A stretch of 38,484 bases of DNA, taken from positions 1 to 38,484 of the forward strand of contig NZ_JAQGJD010000131.1 in assembly GCF_028290785.1 (NCBI RefSeq). Direction: 5' to 3'. Below the pieces are notes generated by a model. It made no database searches. It was given only the letters and a program-made list of their open reading frames with translations, and had not been told where the DNA came from. This DNA is from Tardiphaga sp. GTDB lineage: Bacteria; Pseudomonadota; Alphaproteobacteria; Rhizobiales; Xanthobacteraceae. Numbering within the stretch: position 1 is the stretch's first letter; the number at the start of each line of letters is the position of its first letter. Shown one piece after another: positions 16,577 to 24,035 of this stretch. A program made the position numbers and the translations under genes.

Positions 16577-17740
16577 CTACTTCTTGACCTGGTTTGCGCC
16601 GACTTCGCGATCCCAGCGATCCATGGCGAAGCTCAATTCCTTGACACCGAGCGGTGCCGACACTTTCCATTTGGTGCCGACTTCGTCGTATTCGGGTCGC
16701 CAGAATTCCTTCACGAGCTCCTGGATGTCTTTCGGCGCCTTGTCCATCGTCGCAGCGGTGATGGTGGGACCGATGAATCCGGGCCACGACAGCACCTGCT
16801 GCTCGGGCCGGCGCATGAACTTCATGAGGTCGAGGATGACGTCGACCTGCTCTGGCGGAACGCCGGTCGGGATGCACCAGTAGTGACCATCGACCACGAA
16901 GGTGGTGTTCTGCAGGATGGTGATCTTGGAGTCCGGCGGGATGACGCTCTGGGCGCGCGGCTTCATGTCCCATTCCATGATGCCGGCGATGATCCAGCGC
17001 TGCCCCTGCGCGAATTCCTTCAAGGTGATGGCCGTGCCTGTCGGGTAGTACTCGACGTATTGGCCCAGTTCCTTGAGATAGGCCCAGGTCTTGTCCCATC
17101 CCTTGTCCGGATCGAGCGGCTTGGAGTCGTTCAGGATATGCGCCATGCCGAGCACGATCGAGCGGCCCGGGCCGCTGTTCGCCGGCCGGGCGTACATCAG
17201 CCGGCCCGGATTGGCTTTCGCCCATGCCAGCAGCTCTTCGGCCGTCTTCGGCGGGTTCGGGACCTTGCTGGGATTGTAGACGAACACCGGCCCGCCGGCG
17301 TTGCCCACCGACGGCACCATGTAGTCGCGGCCTTCGTCGTACAGCGCCTTGCCGGCCGGTGTCATGTCGTCGCGCGGAAACAGTTTTTCGAAGTTCGGGA
17401 TCTTGATGAGCTGGTTGTTGGCCGCGAGAAACGCGCCGCCGTCCTGGCCGGTCAGCACAAGGTTGATATCCAGCCGTCCGGCATCCTGCTGCGCCTTGAT
17501 CTTCGCAGGTAGTTCAGGCGCCGGCGCGCGCTGGATCCTGATTTCCTTGACCTTGTCGGGATTGGCTTTCTTGTAGTTCTCGATAATGACCTGCGTCGAG
17601 GCAAGGTCGCCTCCGGTATCGATGATCGAAAGAACGATCGGCTCGGCAGCCTCTAGCGGCTGGCCGGCGAACGCCGTCATGGCAACGACCGCCCCGGCGC
17701 CTGCAAACAGGCGCAGCAATGCATTCGGACAGATCCGCAT
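16577..17740 (-). CDS. ABC transporter extracellular solute-binding protein
   Basis: A 387-residue periplasmic protein. It starts MRICPNALLRLFAGAGAVVAMTAFAGQPLEAAEP, a clear Sec signal peptide with likely cleavage after LEA or EAA. The ATG at 17740 is chosen because GGGAGGAA lies about 8 nt upstream; the longer frame from 17788 lacks this and adds unlike residues. The mature part has the family-1 binding-protein pattern (STQVIIENYKKANPDK..., NLVLTGQDGGAFLA). It captures the substrate for the importer encoded just downstream. The divergent oxidoreductase hints at a sugar-like or polyol-like substrate, while the Pot-type permeases would also suit polyamines or other cations; the sequence does not decide. 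Confidence 0.9.
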   Translation of the reverse strand: MRICPNALLRLFAGAGAVVAMTAFAGQPLEAAEPIVLSIIDTGGDLASTQVIIENYKKANPDKVKEIRIQRAPAPELPAKIKAQQDAGRLDINLVLTGQDGGAFLAANNQLIKIPNFEKLFPRDDMTPAGKALYDEGRDYMVPSVGNAGGPVFVYNPSKVPNPPKTAEELLAWAKANPGRLMYARPANSGPGRSIVLGMAHILNDSKPLDPDKGWDKTWAYLKELGQYVEYYPTGTAITLKEFAQGQRWIIAGIMEWDMKPRAQSVIPPDSKITILQNTTFVVDGHYWCIPTGVPPEQVDVILDLMKFMRRPEQQVLSWPGFIGPTITAATMDKAPKDIQELVKEFWRPEYDEVGTKWKVSAPLGVKELSFAMDRWDREVGANQVKK

Positions 17741-17890
17741 TTCCGATTCCTCCCTGGCACATGCAGCCGCGTCGAGCGCAGTTGTCATTTATTTGTAAAC
17801 CCAGCATCGACGAGTTTCACGACATCTGTCAAGCATGGGGTAACGGCCGAGACGCCGCACCTCGGGACGGCCGAGCATCAGGAGGAAAGC

Positions 17891-18901
17891 ATGCCCATGG
17901 GAGTCGGCCTGATCGGGCTGGGAATGGCGGTGAAGCCGCATATCACGTCGCTGCTCGAACTACAGACGCAGGGGCGGATCAGGATCGTCGGCGGATTTGC
18001 ACCGTCGCAGGAGCGGCGTTCGGCCTTTGCACAGCAGTGGGGCGTGCCCACTTTCGACAAGCAGGAAGATCTGCTGTCGCGACCGGAGCTCGATCTCGTG
18101 CTGATCCTGACCCCACCCGGCACGCATCTGCCGATCGCGCAGGCCGCCGCGACCGCCGGCAAACATATTCTCGTGGAGAAGCCGGTGGAAATATCGGTCA
18201 GCCGCGGCGAGGCGCTCGCAGCGCTGACCGAAGCCGCTGGCGTGCGGTGCGGCGTCTGCCTGCAGCACCGCTTTCGGCCGGCATCGCTGCGGCTGAAGGC
18301 GGCCTTGGACCAGGGCGAGCTGGGCAAGATTCTGTCGGCGAGCGCGTCGATCCGCTGGTGGCGCGACGATGCCTACTTCCGCCAACCCGGCCGAGGCACG
18401 AAGGCGCGCGACGGCGGCGGCGTGTTGCTGACCCAGGCCATCCATACCCTCGATCTGCTGCTGCACTTCGCGGGGCCGCACACGGACGTCGCCGGCTTCG
18501 CATCGACGTCACCGCTCCGGGCGATCGACACCGAAGACGTCGCGGCCGCGGCGATCCGCTTCCAGGGCGGCGCCATCGGCGTGCTCGACGCCACCAGCGT
18601 CGCCCGGCCGGGCTATCCCGAGCGGATCGAGATCGCCGGCACGCACGGCTCGGCCTATCTCGAGACCTTTCAGCTCGTGATCCATCGTCGTGAAGGACCG
18701 CCGGAGAGCGTCGGGACTGCGCAGTCCGGTGGCGGCGGCGCCGATCCGATGGCGTTCGACCACGGTCCGCATCGCGCCGTGATCACCGAAATGCTCGATG
18801 CGATCGAACAGCGGCGCGAACCGTCCAACAGCGTCCGCTCGGCGCTTCACGTCCAAAGGCTGATCGAAGCGTGGCTGTCGGACGCGGCCTCCCGCGCGTA
18901 A
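17891..18901 (+). CDS. Gfo/Idh/MocA family oxidoreductase
   Basis: A 336-residue NAD(P)-dependent dehydrogenase-like protein. The N-terminal Rossmann fold opens with GVGLIGLGMAVKPHI, and the family EKP motif is at residues 96-98 (HILVEKPVE), followed by the C-terminal alpha/beta substrate domain (about 130-330) with the HTLDLLLHF segment. Members oxidise or reduce sugars, inositols and related cyclic polyols. The ATG has an excellent ribosome site (GGAGGAAAG). It is divergent from the ABC importer across a 150-nt shared promoter region and 19 nt upstream of a GntR-type regulator, suggesting catabolism of the imported compound. Confidence 0.9.
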   Translation: MPMGVGLIGLGMAVKPHITSLLELQTQGRIRIVGGFAPSQERRSAFAQQWGVPTFDKQEDLLSRPELDLVLILTPPGTHLPIAQAAATAGKHILVEKPVEISVSRGEALAALTEAAGVRCGVCLQHRFRPASLRLKAALDQGELGKILSASASIRWWRDDAYFRQPGRGTKARDGGGVLLTQAIHTLDLLLHFAGPHTDVAGFASTSPLRAIDTEDVAAAAIRFQGGAIGVLDATSVARPGYPERIEIAGTHGSAYLETFQLVIHRREGPPESVGTAQSGGGGADPMAFDHGPHRAVITEMLDAIEQRREPSNSVRSALHVQRLIEAWLSDAASRA

Positions 18902-18920
18902 CTGCAAAGAGAATGGCGAG

Positions 18921-19652
18921 ATGACGATGGGTCCAACGGCCAAACGGGATGCAAGCCTGGAGCGTCCGGCGGTGACCGGGAAGCTCAGCGACCGCGTCTA
19001 TGACTACGTCCTCGGCCAGATCACCGTGGGCATCTATCCCATCCATTCGCGGCTTCCGCCCGAGACGCGCCTTGCTGACCAGCTTGGCGTTTCCCGCCCG
19101 GTGGTGCGCGAAGCGCTGCTGCGGCTGCGTGACGACGGCGTGGTCGCCTCGCGTCAGGGCGCCGGCTCGTTCGTGATGCGACGTCCCGTGGTGGATCTCT
19201 ACGACTACGCGCCGCTTGGGAGCATTGCGGACATCCAGCGCTGCTTTGTGTTTCGGATCGGGGTCGAAGGCGAGGCCGCCGCCCTTGCCGCCCGCGATCA
19301 CGATTCCGAAGGCCTGCGCCGCATCGTCGATGCCATCGCCGCGCTGGACCGGGTGATCGAAGATGCCGCACTGGGGGTCGAGGAGGATATCGCGTTTCAC
19401 CGCGCCATCGCTGAGGCCACCGGCAACCGGTTCTTCACCGCGACCCTCGCCGCGATCCAGTCCCAGGTAGCAGTTGGCATCACACTCAACCGCAACCTTT
19501 CGTTGATCCAGCCCCGCGACCGGCTGCTGCGCGGGCAGGAAGAACATCGCGCCGTGCTCAAGGCCGTCGCCTCGCGAGACGAGGCAGCCGCGCGCCACGC
19601 CATGCGCCTGCACATCGAAAATGCGCGCAAGCGGGTGTTCGACGGCGGCTAG
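18921..19652 (+). CDS. GntR family regulator, FadR subfamily (FCD domain)
   Basis: A 243-residue regulator. The winged helix-turn-helix covers about residues 20-85 (LSDRVYDYVLGQITVGIYPIHSRLPPETRLADQLGVSRPVVREALLRLRDDGVV), and an all-helical FCD effector domain follows, with likely metal-binding residues in the usual Asp/His arrangement (EEDIAFHRAIAEATGNRFF; HRAVLKAVASRD...RHAMRLHI). FCD regulators bind small organic acids or sugar acids. It follows the oxidoreductase by 19 nt and is the obvious candidate regulator of the divergent ABC/oxidoreductase locus. No convincing operator was found by eye in 17741-17890. Confidence 0.92.
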   Translation: MTMGPTAKRDASLERPAVTGKLSDRVYDYVLGQITVGIYPIHSRLPPETRLADQLGVSRPVVREALLRLRDDGVVASRQGAGSFVMRRPVVDLYDYAPLGSIADIQRCFVFRIGVEGEAAALAARDHDSEGLRRIVDAIAALDRVIEDAALGVEEDIAFHRAIAEATGNRFFTATLAAIQSQVAVGITLNRNLSLIQPRDRLLRGQEEHRAVLKAVASRDEAAARHAMRLHIENARKRVFDGG

Positions 19653-19727
19653 CTATCACCGGCACGCGCGGAGCACCCGACGAGGAGCCTCGCACAGACG
19701 CCTTTCCTAAGAGTCGCCCGATATGAA

Positions 19728-19801
19728 ATGTACGGTTCCGGGCCGACAAACCGAAAGACCGAGCTTAATTTTAGCGCGTTCCAACTGTTGGTGAACGCCA
19801 T
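19728..19801 (+). promoter_or_regulatory. Conserved 5' element, copy A
   Basis: About 75 nt starting ATGTACGGTTCCG, containing GCTTAATTTTAGCG and TGTTGGTG, and ending at a CGCCAT. It aligns with 23515-23588: 29 of the first 40 positions match without gaps and similarity continues to the end with small gaps. The two copies precede unrelated small genes, so this is likely a shared promoter, untranslated leader or decayed repeat rather than coding sequence. Function unknown. Confidence 0.45.
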
Positions 19802-20030
19802 GTCAGCTCGGATCCCCACCCTCTGGCCGCTCGCCGCCATCGAGCATCCCCGTTGCGCAATCTGCAATAGCCGCATGAGCCTGGCCTGTAGCGAGTCCGG
19901 CCGAGACGGCGCCGCGAAGCGTACCTTCGAGTGTCACAACTGCAGTGGCATCACGACGAAAATAGCCGCCGATAGACTTGGATCGCCTGCGGTCTCGGCA
20001 CTGACCGGGGTACTTGAGCCACCGGCATGA
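19800..20030 (+). CDS. Small hypothetical protein with zinc-ribbon-like Cys pairs
   Basis: A 76-residue protein reading MSARIPTLWPLAAIEHPRC... Two CxxC pairs are visible (CAIC and CHNC), a typical small zinc-ribbon arrangement. An in-frame ATG at 19728 would add 24 residues, but that stretch is the conserved element shared with 23515-23588, so the ATG at 19800 is preferred. The family looks familiar from Bradyrhizobium genomes, without assigned function. It is not obviously in an operon with the GntR gene 150 nt upstream. Confidence 0.6.
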   Translation: MSARIPTLWPLAAIEHPRCAICNSRMSLACSESGRDGAAKRTFECHNCSGITTKIAADRLGSPAVSALTGVLEPPA

Positions 20031-20155
20031 AGGTTGTGCACACGAGCTTGATGGCCACGAAGTGGACCGACGTCTTGTTAGGCGCCGGTCCCGGAGGAAC
20101 GATTCAGTCGTCGTTCGCTTGATCCAGTAGTTCAGTTGCGTTCGGAGTAGCGTTG

Positions 20156-20449
20156 ATGTCCTGGGATCTCAGGTTTCCCGAGCCCATTGCCGTCCCGCAT
20201 GGGAAGCCGCTGGTGACGCTGCATGACGCCGGCGACTACATTACCCAATTGCCCGCCGACCAGCACGACCATCCGGCCTGGCAAGCTGCGATGCACGTGC
20301 TGATCCAGGCAGCCGACCATGGTGGGCCGATCGAATTTGCCCGCCTCGGCATGGTGCAGGCGCTGTGGCCAAAGCCCGAGCCGGTCTACCGCGCGGCCAG
20401 CAAGGAGCCGAAATGGCGCAATACCTACAGGCTGGCGAGAGACCGATGA
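20156..20449 (+). CDS. Hypothetical protein (MSWDLRFPEPI family)
   Basis: A 97-residue protein starting MSWDLRFPEPIAVPHGKPLVTLHDAGDYITQLP and containing QAAMHVLIQAADHGGPIEFARLGMVQAL. Proteins of this shape recur in Bradyrhizobium and relatives with no known function (from memory). A TTG one codon upstream is less likely than this ATG. Its stop overlaps the start of the next small gene (ATGA), so the two are translated together. Confidence 0.7.
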   Translation: MSWDLRFPEPIAVPHGKPLVTLHDAGDYITQLPADQHDHPAWQAAMHVLIQAADHGGPIEFARLGMVQALWPKPEPVYRAASKEPKWRNTYRLARDR

Positions 20450-20640
20450 CCCTCGCCGACCAGGAACTTGTCATCGACGCCATCGAAACCGCGCGCAGCA
20501 TTCTCGGCCAATACACTGGAGCGGGGCCGCGTGACGCCATCGATGCGCTGGAGCAGCTTCAAACGGTGATGGACAACACCACCTTGGTGGCGGCGCTGGA
20601 CCGCCTCAAGCGGCGTCAGCGGCTGCGGCTCGTCGAATAA
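20446..20640 (+). CDS. Small helical hypothetical protein
   Basis: A 64-residue, mostly helical protein (MTLADQELVIDAIETARSILGQY...LVAALDRLKRRQRLRLVE) with a basic C-terminus. The start is set by the 4-nt ATGA overlap with the preceding gene; longer in-frame starts at 20365 and 20413 would overlap it more deeply. No family recognised. Its stop codon abuts the A-tract of the terminator that serves the opposite strand. Confidence 0.6.
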   Translation: MTLADQELVIDAIETARSILGQYTGAGPRDAIDALEQLQTVMDNTTLVAALDRLKRRQRLRLVE

Positions 20641-20673
20641 AAAAACCGCCCGGGCGTGACACCGGACGGCTTT
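20637..20673 (-). terminator. Rho-independent terminator
   Basis: Read on the - strand, an 8-bp stem (CCGTCCGG / CCCGGGCGG region, one G-U pair) with an 8-nt loop is followed by seven T residues. It ends transcription from the - strand gene at 20790-21050. On the + strand the stem has a C-A mismatch and only a short T-run, so it may work weakly in that direction. Confidence 0.8.
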
Positions 20674-20789
20674 CTGATGCGACTGCCGGCTCCCATTTGT
20701 CCAGTTCCGCCGCGTTCATGTAGAGGCTGATCCGATACGGTTAACGGATCGTTAAAAGGCGGAATTAAACAACGAAGCGGCTGGCCATA

Positions 20790-21050
20790 TCAGTCGAAAA
20801 CCTTCGACAGATCTTCCTGCAGACGGCGCATCTGCTGAGGGCCGGTGAAGATGGTCTTCAATTCGCTGAGCGCTTCCGCAGTCAGGATCGCTTCCGACCG
20901 CCGGCCTTCGGCTGCGACGGCCAGAATGCGAGACGCAATGGCGGCCTGATTTGACGACGTGCGGTGCTGGGTCGGCACCTTGGCAACCACGTCGTTGAAG
21001 ACCCGACGCATCAAGGCAATGGTATCGGGGTCGTAAGATGCTGAACTCAT
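20790..21050 (-). CDS. Small hypothetical protein
   Basis: An 86-residue, predicted helical protein (MSSASYDPDTIALMRRVFNDVVAKVP...SKVFD). The ATG has a strong ribosome site (GGGAGG, 7 nt upstream), and a clear terminator follows about 120 nt downstream, so it is probably a monocistronic gene expressed in its own right. It resembles short conserved hypothetical proteins of Bradyrhizobium; no domain was recognised. It lies 116 nt downstream of the hybrid kinase on the same strand. Confidence 0.7.
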   Translation of the reverse strand: MSSASYDPDTIALMRRVFNDVVAKVPTQHRTSSNQAAIASRILAVAAEGRRSEAILTAEALSELKTIFTGPQQMRRLQEDLSKVFD

Positions 21051-21166
21051 AACGTCCTCCCGTTGCTTTTCTTGGTAGCTACCCTATTCCGGGACGTTAC
21101 GCTCTCCACTCAAATCTCCGTGTTGGGCCGCCAATTCGAAGGCGTGGTCAGTATTTGGATACATTT

Positions 21167-23110
21167 TCACGACTTCATCTGCTTCGAGAGAAGTTCAACG
21201 GCTCCTGAGCGCTGCTTCTTGTCGCTTCCGCTCATCGTCGTCAGTTTTTGCAGCTCGCGACTCAATTCATGAAGTTGATACGGCTTGCGGAGCACGGAAA
21301 ATCCCGCGCCGTTTTCGCGGGCGGACTCGCTGTAGCCCGTCATCAGCAGGATGGGAATTTCGGGGTTGGCCGCGCGAATTGCGTTCGCCAGTCCGATGCC
21401 ATCCATTTTTCCGGGCATAACGATATCGCTGCAGACGATGTCGATGTCACTGCTCTCGAGTTCAGCGAGGGCTGCCGCGGCGTCTGCGGCCCAACGAACG
21501 GTGTATCCCAGTTGTTCCAGAAAAGCGGTGCTTGCGGTCGCCACCTCGGGATTGTCTTCGACCAGCAGGACGGTACCGCTTCCGGTGCCCGTATTTTCCT
21601 CGACCCCGGGCGCCGCCCCTGTCGCGGACTTTGGCAGACAGAGCGTAATGCGCGTGCCTTCGCCTAGCGTGCTCTTCAGGGACACCGTTCCACCCGCCTG
21701 ATGCGCGAAGCCATGAACCTGAGAGAGACCGAGACCCGTGCCCTTCCCTACCGCTTTTGTCGTGAAGAAAGGATCGAAGACTTTTGCGGCAATATCGTCG
21801 GGGATGCCGACGCCGGTATCCGTGACGGAAATCTCGACATGGTCCGTCGGGTCATTGTCGACGGCGCAGATGGTCAATGTGCCACCCTCCGGCATCGCGT
21901 CGCGCGCATTGACAACCAGATTGACCAGCGCCGCTTCAAACTCGCCGGGGTCTACGATGACGTTGGATGTCTGGGGACCCACATCGATGGTGAGCGTGAT
22001 CGAGGTGCCAAGCGCAATATTCAAGACATCCCGAAGGGCATGCAGCCGTTCGGCCAGATCGATCGCCTGCGGATTCACGCTCTGCCGGCGGGCAAAGCTC
22101 AACAACTGCTTGGTGAGCCCGCTGGCGCGCTGCGAGGCCGTTTCGATCGACCGCAGAGCCCGGATCGCTTTTTCGCCGCTAATTTCCTTTTTGAGGATAT
22201 GAACGTTTCCCGAGATGATCATCAGCAGGTTGTTGAAATCGTGCGCGACACCCCCGGTCAGGTGACCGAGAGCATCGAGCTTCTGCGATTCAGCGAGCTG
22301 ACGCTGGATTTGGAAGAGTTTCTCCTGCGCCTGCTTTCGCTCGGTAACGTCCCGCGTGATTTTCGCGAAACCAATGAGCTCGCCGGCATCATTCCTGATG
22401 GGGTCAATGACGACGCTGGCCCAGAAGAACGTTCCGTCCTTGCGGACGCGCCAGCCCTCCTCGTCATAGTGCCCGGTATCGCGTGCGATCTGCAGCGCGC
22501 GGGCCGGCTTGCCAGCGGCCTGGTCGGCGGGCGTATAAAAGCAGGAAAAATGTTGTCCCACGATCTCGCTGGCGGCGTAACCCTTGATTCGCTCGCCACC
22601 GACATTCCAGTTCGCGACGGTGCCGGTCGGATCAAGCATGTAGAGCGCATAGTCCGTCACCGCGCCTACCAAGGTTTTGAACTGGCTCTCGCTGGTCTGT
22701 AGTTCCGCCGCCGCGATCTGGCGCTCGGTTATATCGCGCGTGATATTGGCGTACCCGATCAGCTCTCCGGCTTCGAATATCGGATCGATAACGACCGACG
22801 CATAGAAGCGCGAGCCGTCTTTTCGCACCCGCCAGCCCTCGGCCAGATAGTGCTTATCCTCGCGCGCGCTTTCGAGCGCAATGCGAGGTAAATTTCCGGC
22901 CAGATCCTCGGGCGTATAGAAAACCGAAAAATGCTGGCCGATGATTTCGCTCGCCGGATATCCCTTGATGCGCGCGGCGCCGGTGTTCCAGTTGGTGATC
23001 ACGCCTTCGGGATCCAGCATGTAGATGGCATAATCGGTGATGCCATCGACCAGGAGACGGAAATTGCGCTCGCTGTCCTGCAGGACCTTTTCAAGTCTCC
23101 TAATGGCCAT
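21167..23110 (-). CDS. PAS-PAS hybrid sensor histidine kinase with receiver domain
   Basis: A 647-residue soluble kinase with no membrane segment. Two very similar PAS domains (about 14-130 and 142-258) each contain the YALYMLDP...NWN...GERIKGY and FYTP...EGWRVRKDG patterns. The phospho-acceptor region has H290 in GGVAHDFNN; the ATPase has N401 (NARDAM), [17 protein letters not shown] and GKGTGLGLS. The C-terminal receiver has acceptor D562 (CSDIVMPG) and K609 (RKPY). All catalytic motifs are intact. ATG 23110 was preferred to a GTG 9 nt upstream; the GGGGG run suits either. It lacks a helix-turn-helix output, so signal passes to another regulator or phosphotransfer protein. Possible ligands are a flavin or haem, but no diagnostic residue was seen. 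Confidence 0.92.
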   Translation of the reverse strand: MAIRRLEKVLQDSERNFRLLVDGITDYAIYMLDPEGVITNWNTGAARIKGYPASEIIGQHFSVFYTPEDLAGNLPRIALESAREDKHYLAEGWRVRKDGSRFYASVVIDPIFEAGELIGYANITRDITERQIAAAELQTSESQFKTLVGAVTDYALYMLDPTGTVANWNVGGERIKGYAASEIVGQHFSCFYTPADQAAGKPARALQIARDTGHYDEEGWRVRKDGTFFWASVVIDPIRNDAGELIGFAKITRDVTERKQAQEKLFQIQRQLAESQKLDALGHLTGGVAHDFNNLLMIISGNVHILKKEISGEKAIRALRSIETASQRASGLTKQLLSFARRQSVNPQAIDLAERLHALRDVLNIALGTSITLTIDVGPQTSNVIVDPGEFEAALVNLVVNARDAMPEGGTLTICAVDNDPTDHVEISVTDTGVGIPDDIAAKVFDPFFTTKAVGKGTGLGLSQVHGFAHQAGGTVSLKSTLGEGTRITLCLPKSATGAAPGVEENTGTGSGTVLLVEDNPEVATASTAFLEQLGYTVRWAADAAAALAELESSDIDIVCSDIVMPGKMDGIGLANAIRAANPEIPILLMTGYSESARENGAGFSVLRKPYQLHELSRELQKLTTMSGSDKKQRSGAVELLSKQMKS

Positions 23111-23232
23111 CCTGCGCACCCCCGAAGCCCAACGTAACCCTTAGTAACGGGCTTGGTGCGCAGATGTTCCGCATGGACCAAGGAATCCCGCGGCTTGGAG
23201 TCCGCGAGGCGCCCCACACGCCGACTGGTGCG

Positions 23233-23433
23233 CTATTCTGCATGTCTGCGGACCACTCCTACCAGGAGTAACGCCACGCCTTTGCCGCTGTATTTGGTTG
23301 TGCGCTCGGCGAATTCCCCGTCGCCGTGTGCACCAGCGGATACCCGGTTGCGGAAGCGGAGCTCCGCCCCGGCGGAGGCGAGCACCCCGCTTTGGGAATT
23401 TTGCAATTCCATCCGTGCGGCGACGACCGACAT
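23233..23433 (-). CDS. Possible small hypothetical protein
   Basis: A 66-codon open frame on the - strand (MSVVAARMELQNSQSGVLAS...GVALLLVGVVRRHAE). About two thirds of its third positions are G or C, as in nearby genes, and the composition is protein-like. It has no clear ribosome site and no recognised family. It is the only candidate gene in the 500-nt gap 23111-23611; the rest of that gap shows the conserved element at 23515 and a short hairpin (CTCCT/AGGAG near 23256-23268). Confidence 0.3.
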   Translation of the reverse strand: MSVVAARMELQNSQSGVLASAGAELRFRNRVSAGAHGDGEFAERTTKYSGKGVALLLVGVVRRHAE

Positions 23434-23514
23434 ACTGCGCTAACGAATCGGACTACGCCTTGAATAGCAAACCCGGCCGACAGTCTCGCGTAACGCTTGT
23501 GAAGTTGTCACGCC

Positions 23515-23588
23515 ATGCACGGTCCCGAACGGACAGCCCGAACAATCGGGCTTAACTTGGCGTGCAACCTGCTGGTGCTCGCCATCGG
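23515..23588 (+). promoter_or_regulatory. Conserved 5' element, copy B
   Basis: The second copy of the element at 19728-19801, starting ATGCACGGTCCCG, with CGGGCTTAACTT and TGCTGGTG, and ending at CGCCAT. It lies 23 nt upstream of the small gene at 23612, in the same orientation as copy A relative to its gene. Its ATG also opens a frame, but the two translated leaders diverge and neither looks like a protein. Confidence 0.45.
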
Positions 23589-23611
23589 GTCGGACCCAAG
23601 GGCGGCTAGCA

Positions 23612-23818
23612 ATGGACCACAGTCTCGCGAAATCCGCCCGTTTGCAGCGGCTGCACGGACTCGCTTACCAGGTACGCAAGGTTGCCGTCGGTCGCCCCGG
23701 AGACCTGGATGGCTGGCGCATTTCACGCTTGTTGCGCGATGCAATCACGCCCGCCGAGGCCGACGAGGCCGAGCGTCAACTGCGAACCTGGGAATCTCTC
23801 AACCGGCAGCCAAGATGA
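23612..23818 (+). CDS. Small hypothetical protein
   Basis: A 68-residue basic protein (MDHSLAKSARLQRLHGLAYQVRKVAVGRPGDLDGWRISRLL...WESLNRQPR), predicted mainly helical. Its stop overlaps the ATG of the next small gene (ATGA), a sign of translational coupling. It is preceded by conserved element copy B. Composition and codon use fit a real gene; no family with known function was recognised. Confidence 0.55.
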   Translation: MDHSLAKSARLQRLHGLAYQVRKVAVGRPGDLDGWRISRLLRDAITPAEADEAERQLRTWESLNRQPR

Positions 23819-23973
23819 CTTGCCGCGACGCCGTTCAACCTGTGCCCTCGATCCCTCTTCCATCCGACGACGAGCAGGCGAAACTGAACGCTGTGCGTTT
23901 GCTGGAGGAGAACCTCTGGGTGGAGGAATTCGTCGCGCGCCTGAATGGCTTTAGCGAAGATGCGACCCATTGA
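23815..23973 (+). CDS. Small hypothetical protein
   Basis: A 52-residue acidic protein (MTCRDAVQPVPSIPLPSDDEQAKLNAVRLLEENLWVEEFVARLNGF...), coupled to the preceding gene by a 4-nt overlap. The pairing of a basic small protein with an acidic one recalls toxin-antitoxin layouts, but no toxin motif is visible, so this is only a shape resemblance. The frame extends far upstream in the same phase, but that part overlaps the neighbour and is not coding-like. Confidence 0.5.
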   Translation: MTCRDAVQPVPSIPLPSDDEQAKLNAVRLLEENLWVEEFVARLNGFSEDATH

Positions 23974-24035
23974 CATCAACGACAGGCCGGACGGGAACAA
24001 TCGACCAAGGCGATGATGATATCGGCATCCGAGAG

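Noticed and set aside
23815..23973. Calling the 23612/23815 pair a toxin-antitoxin system
   Set aside because: Only gene layout and opposite charge support it; no toxin fold or motif could be seen.
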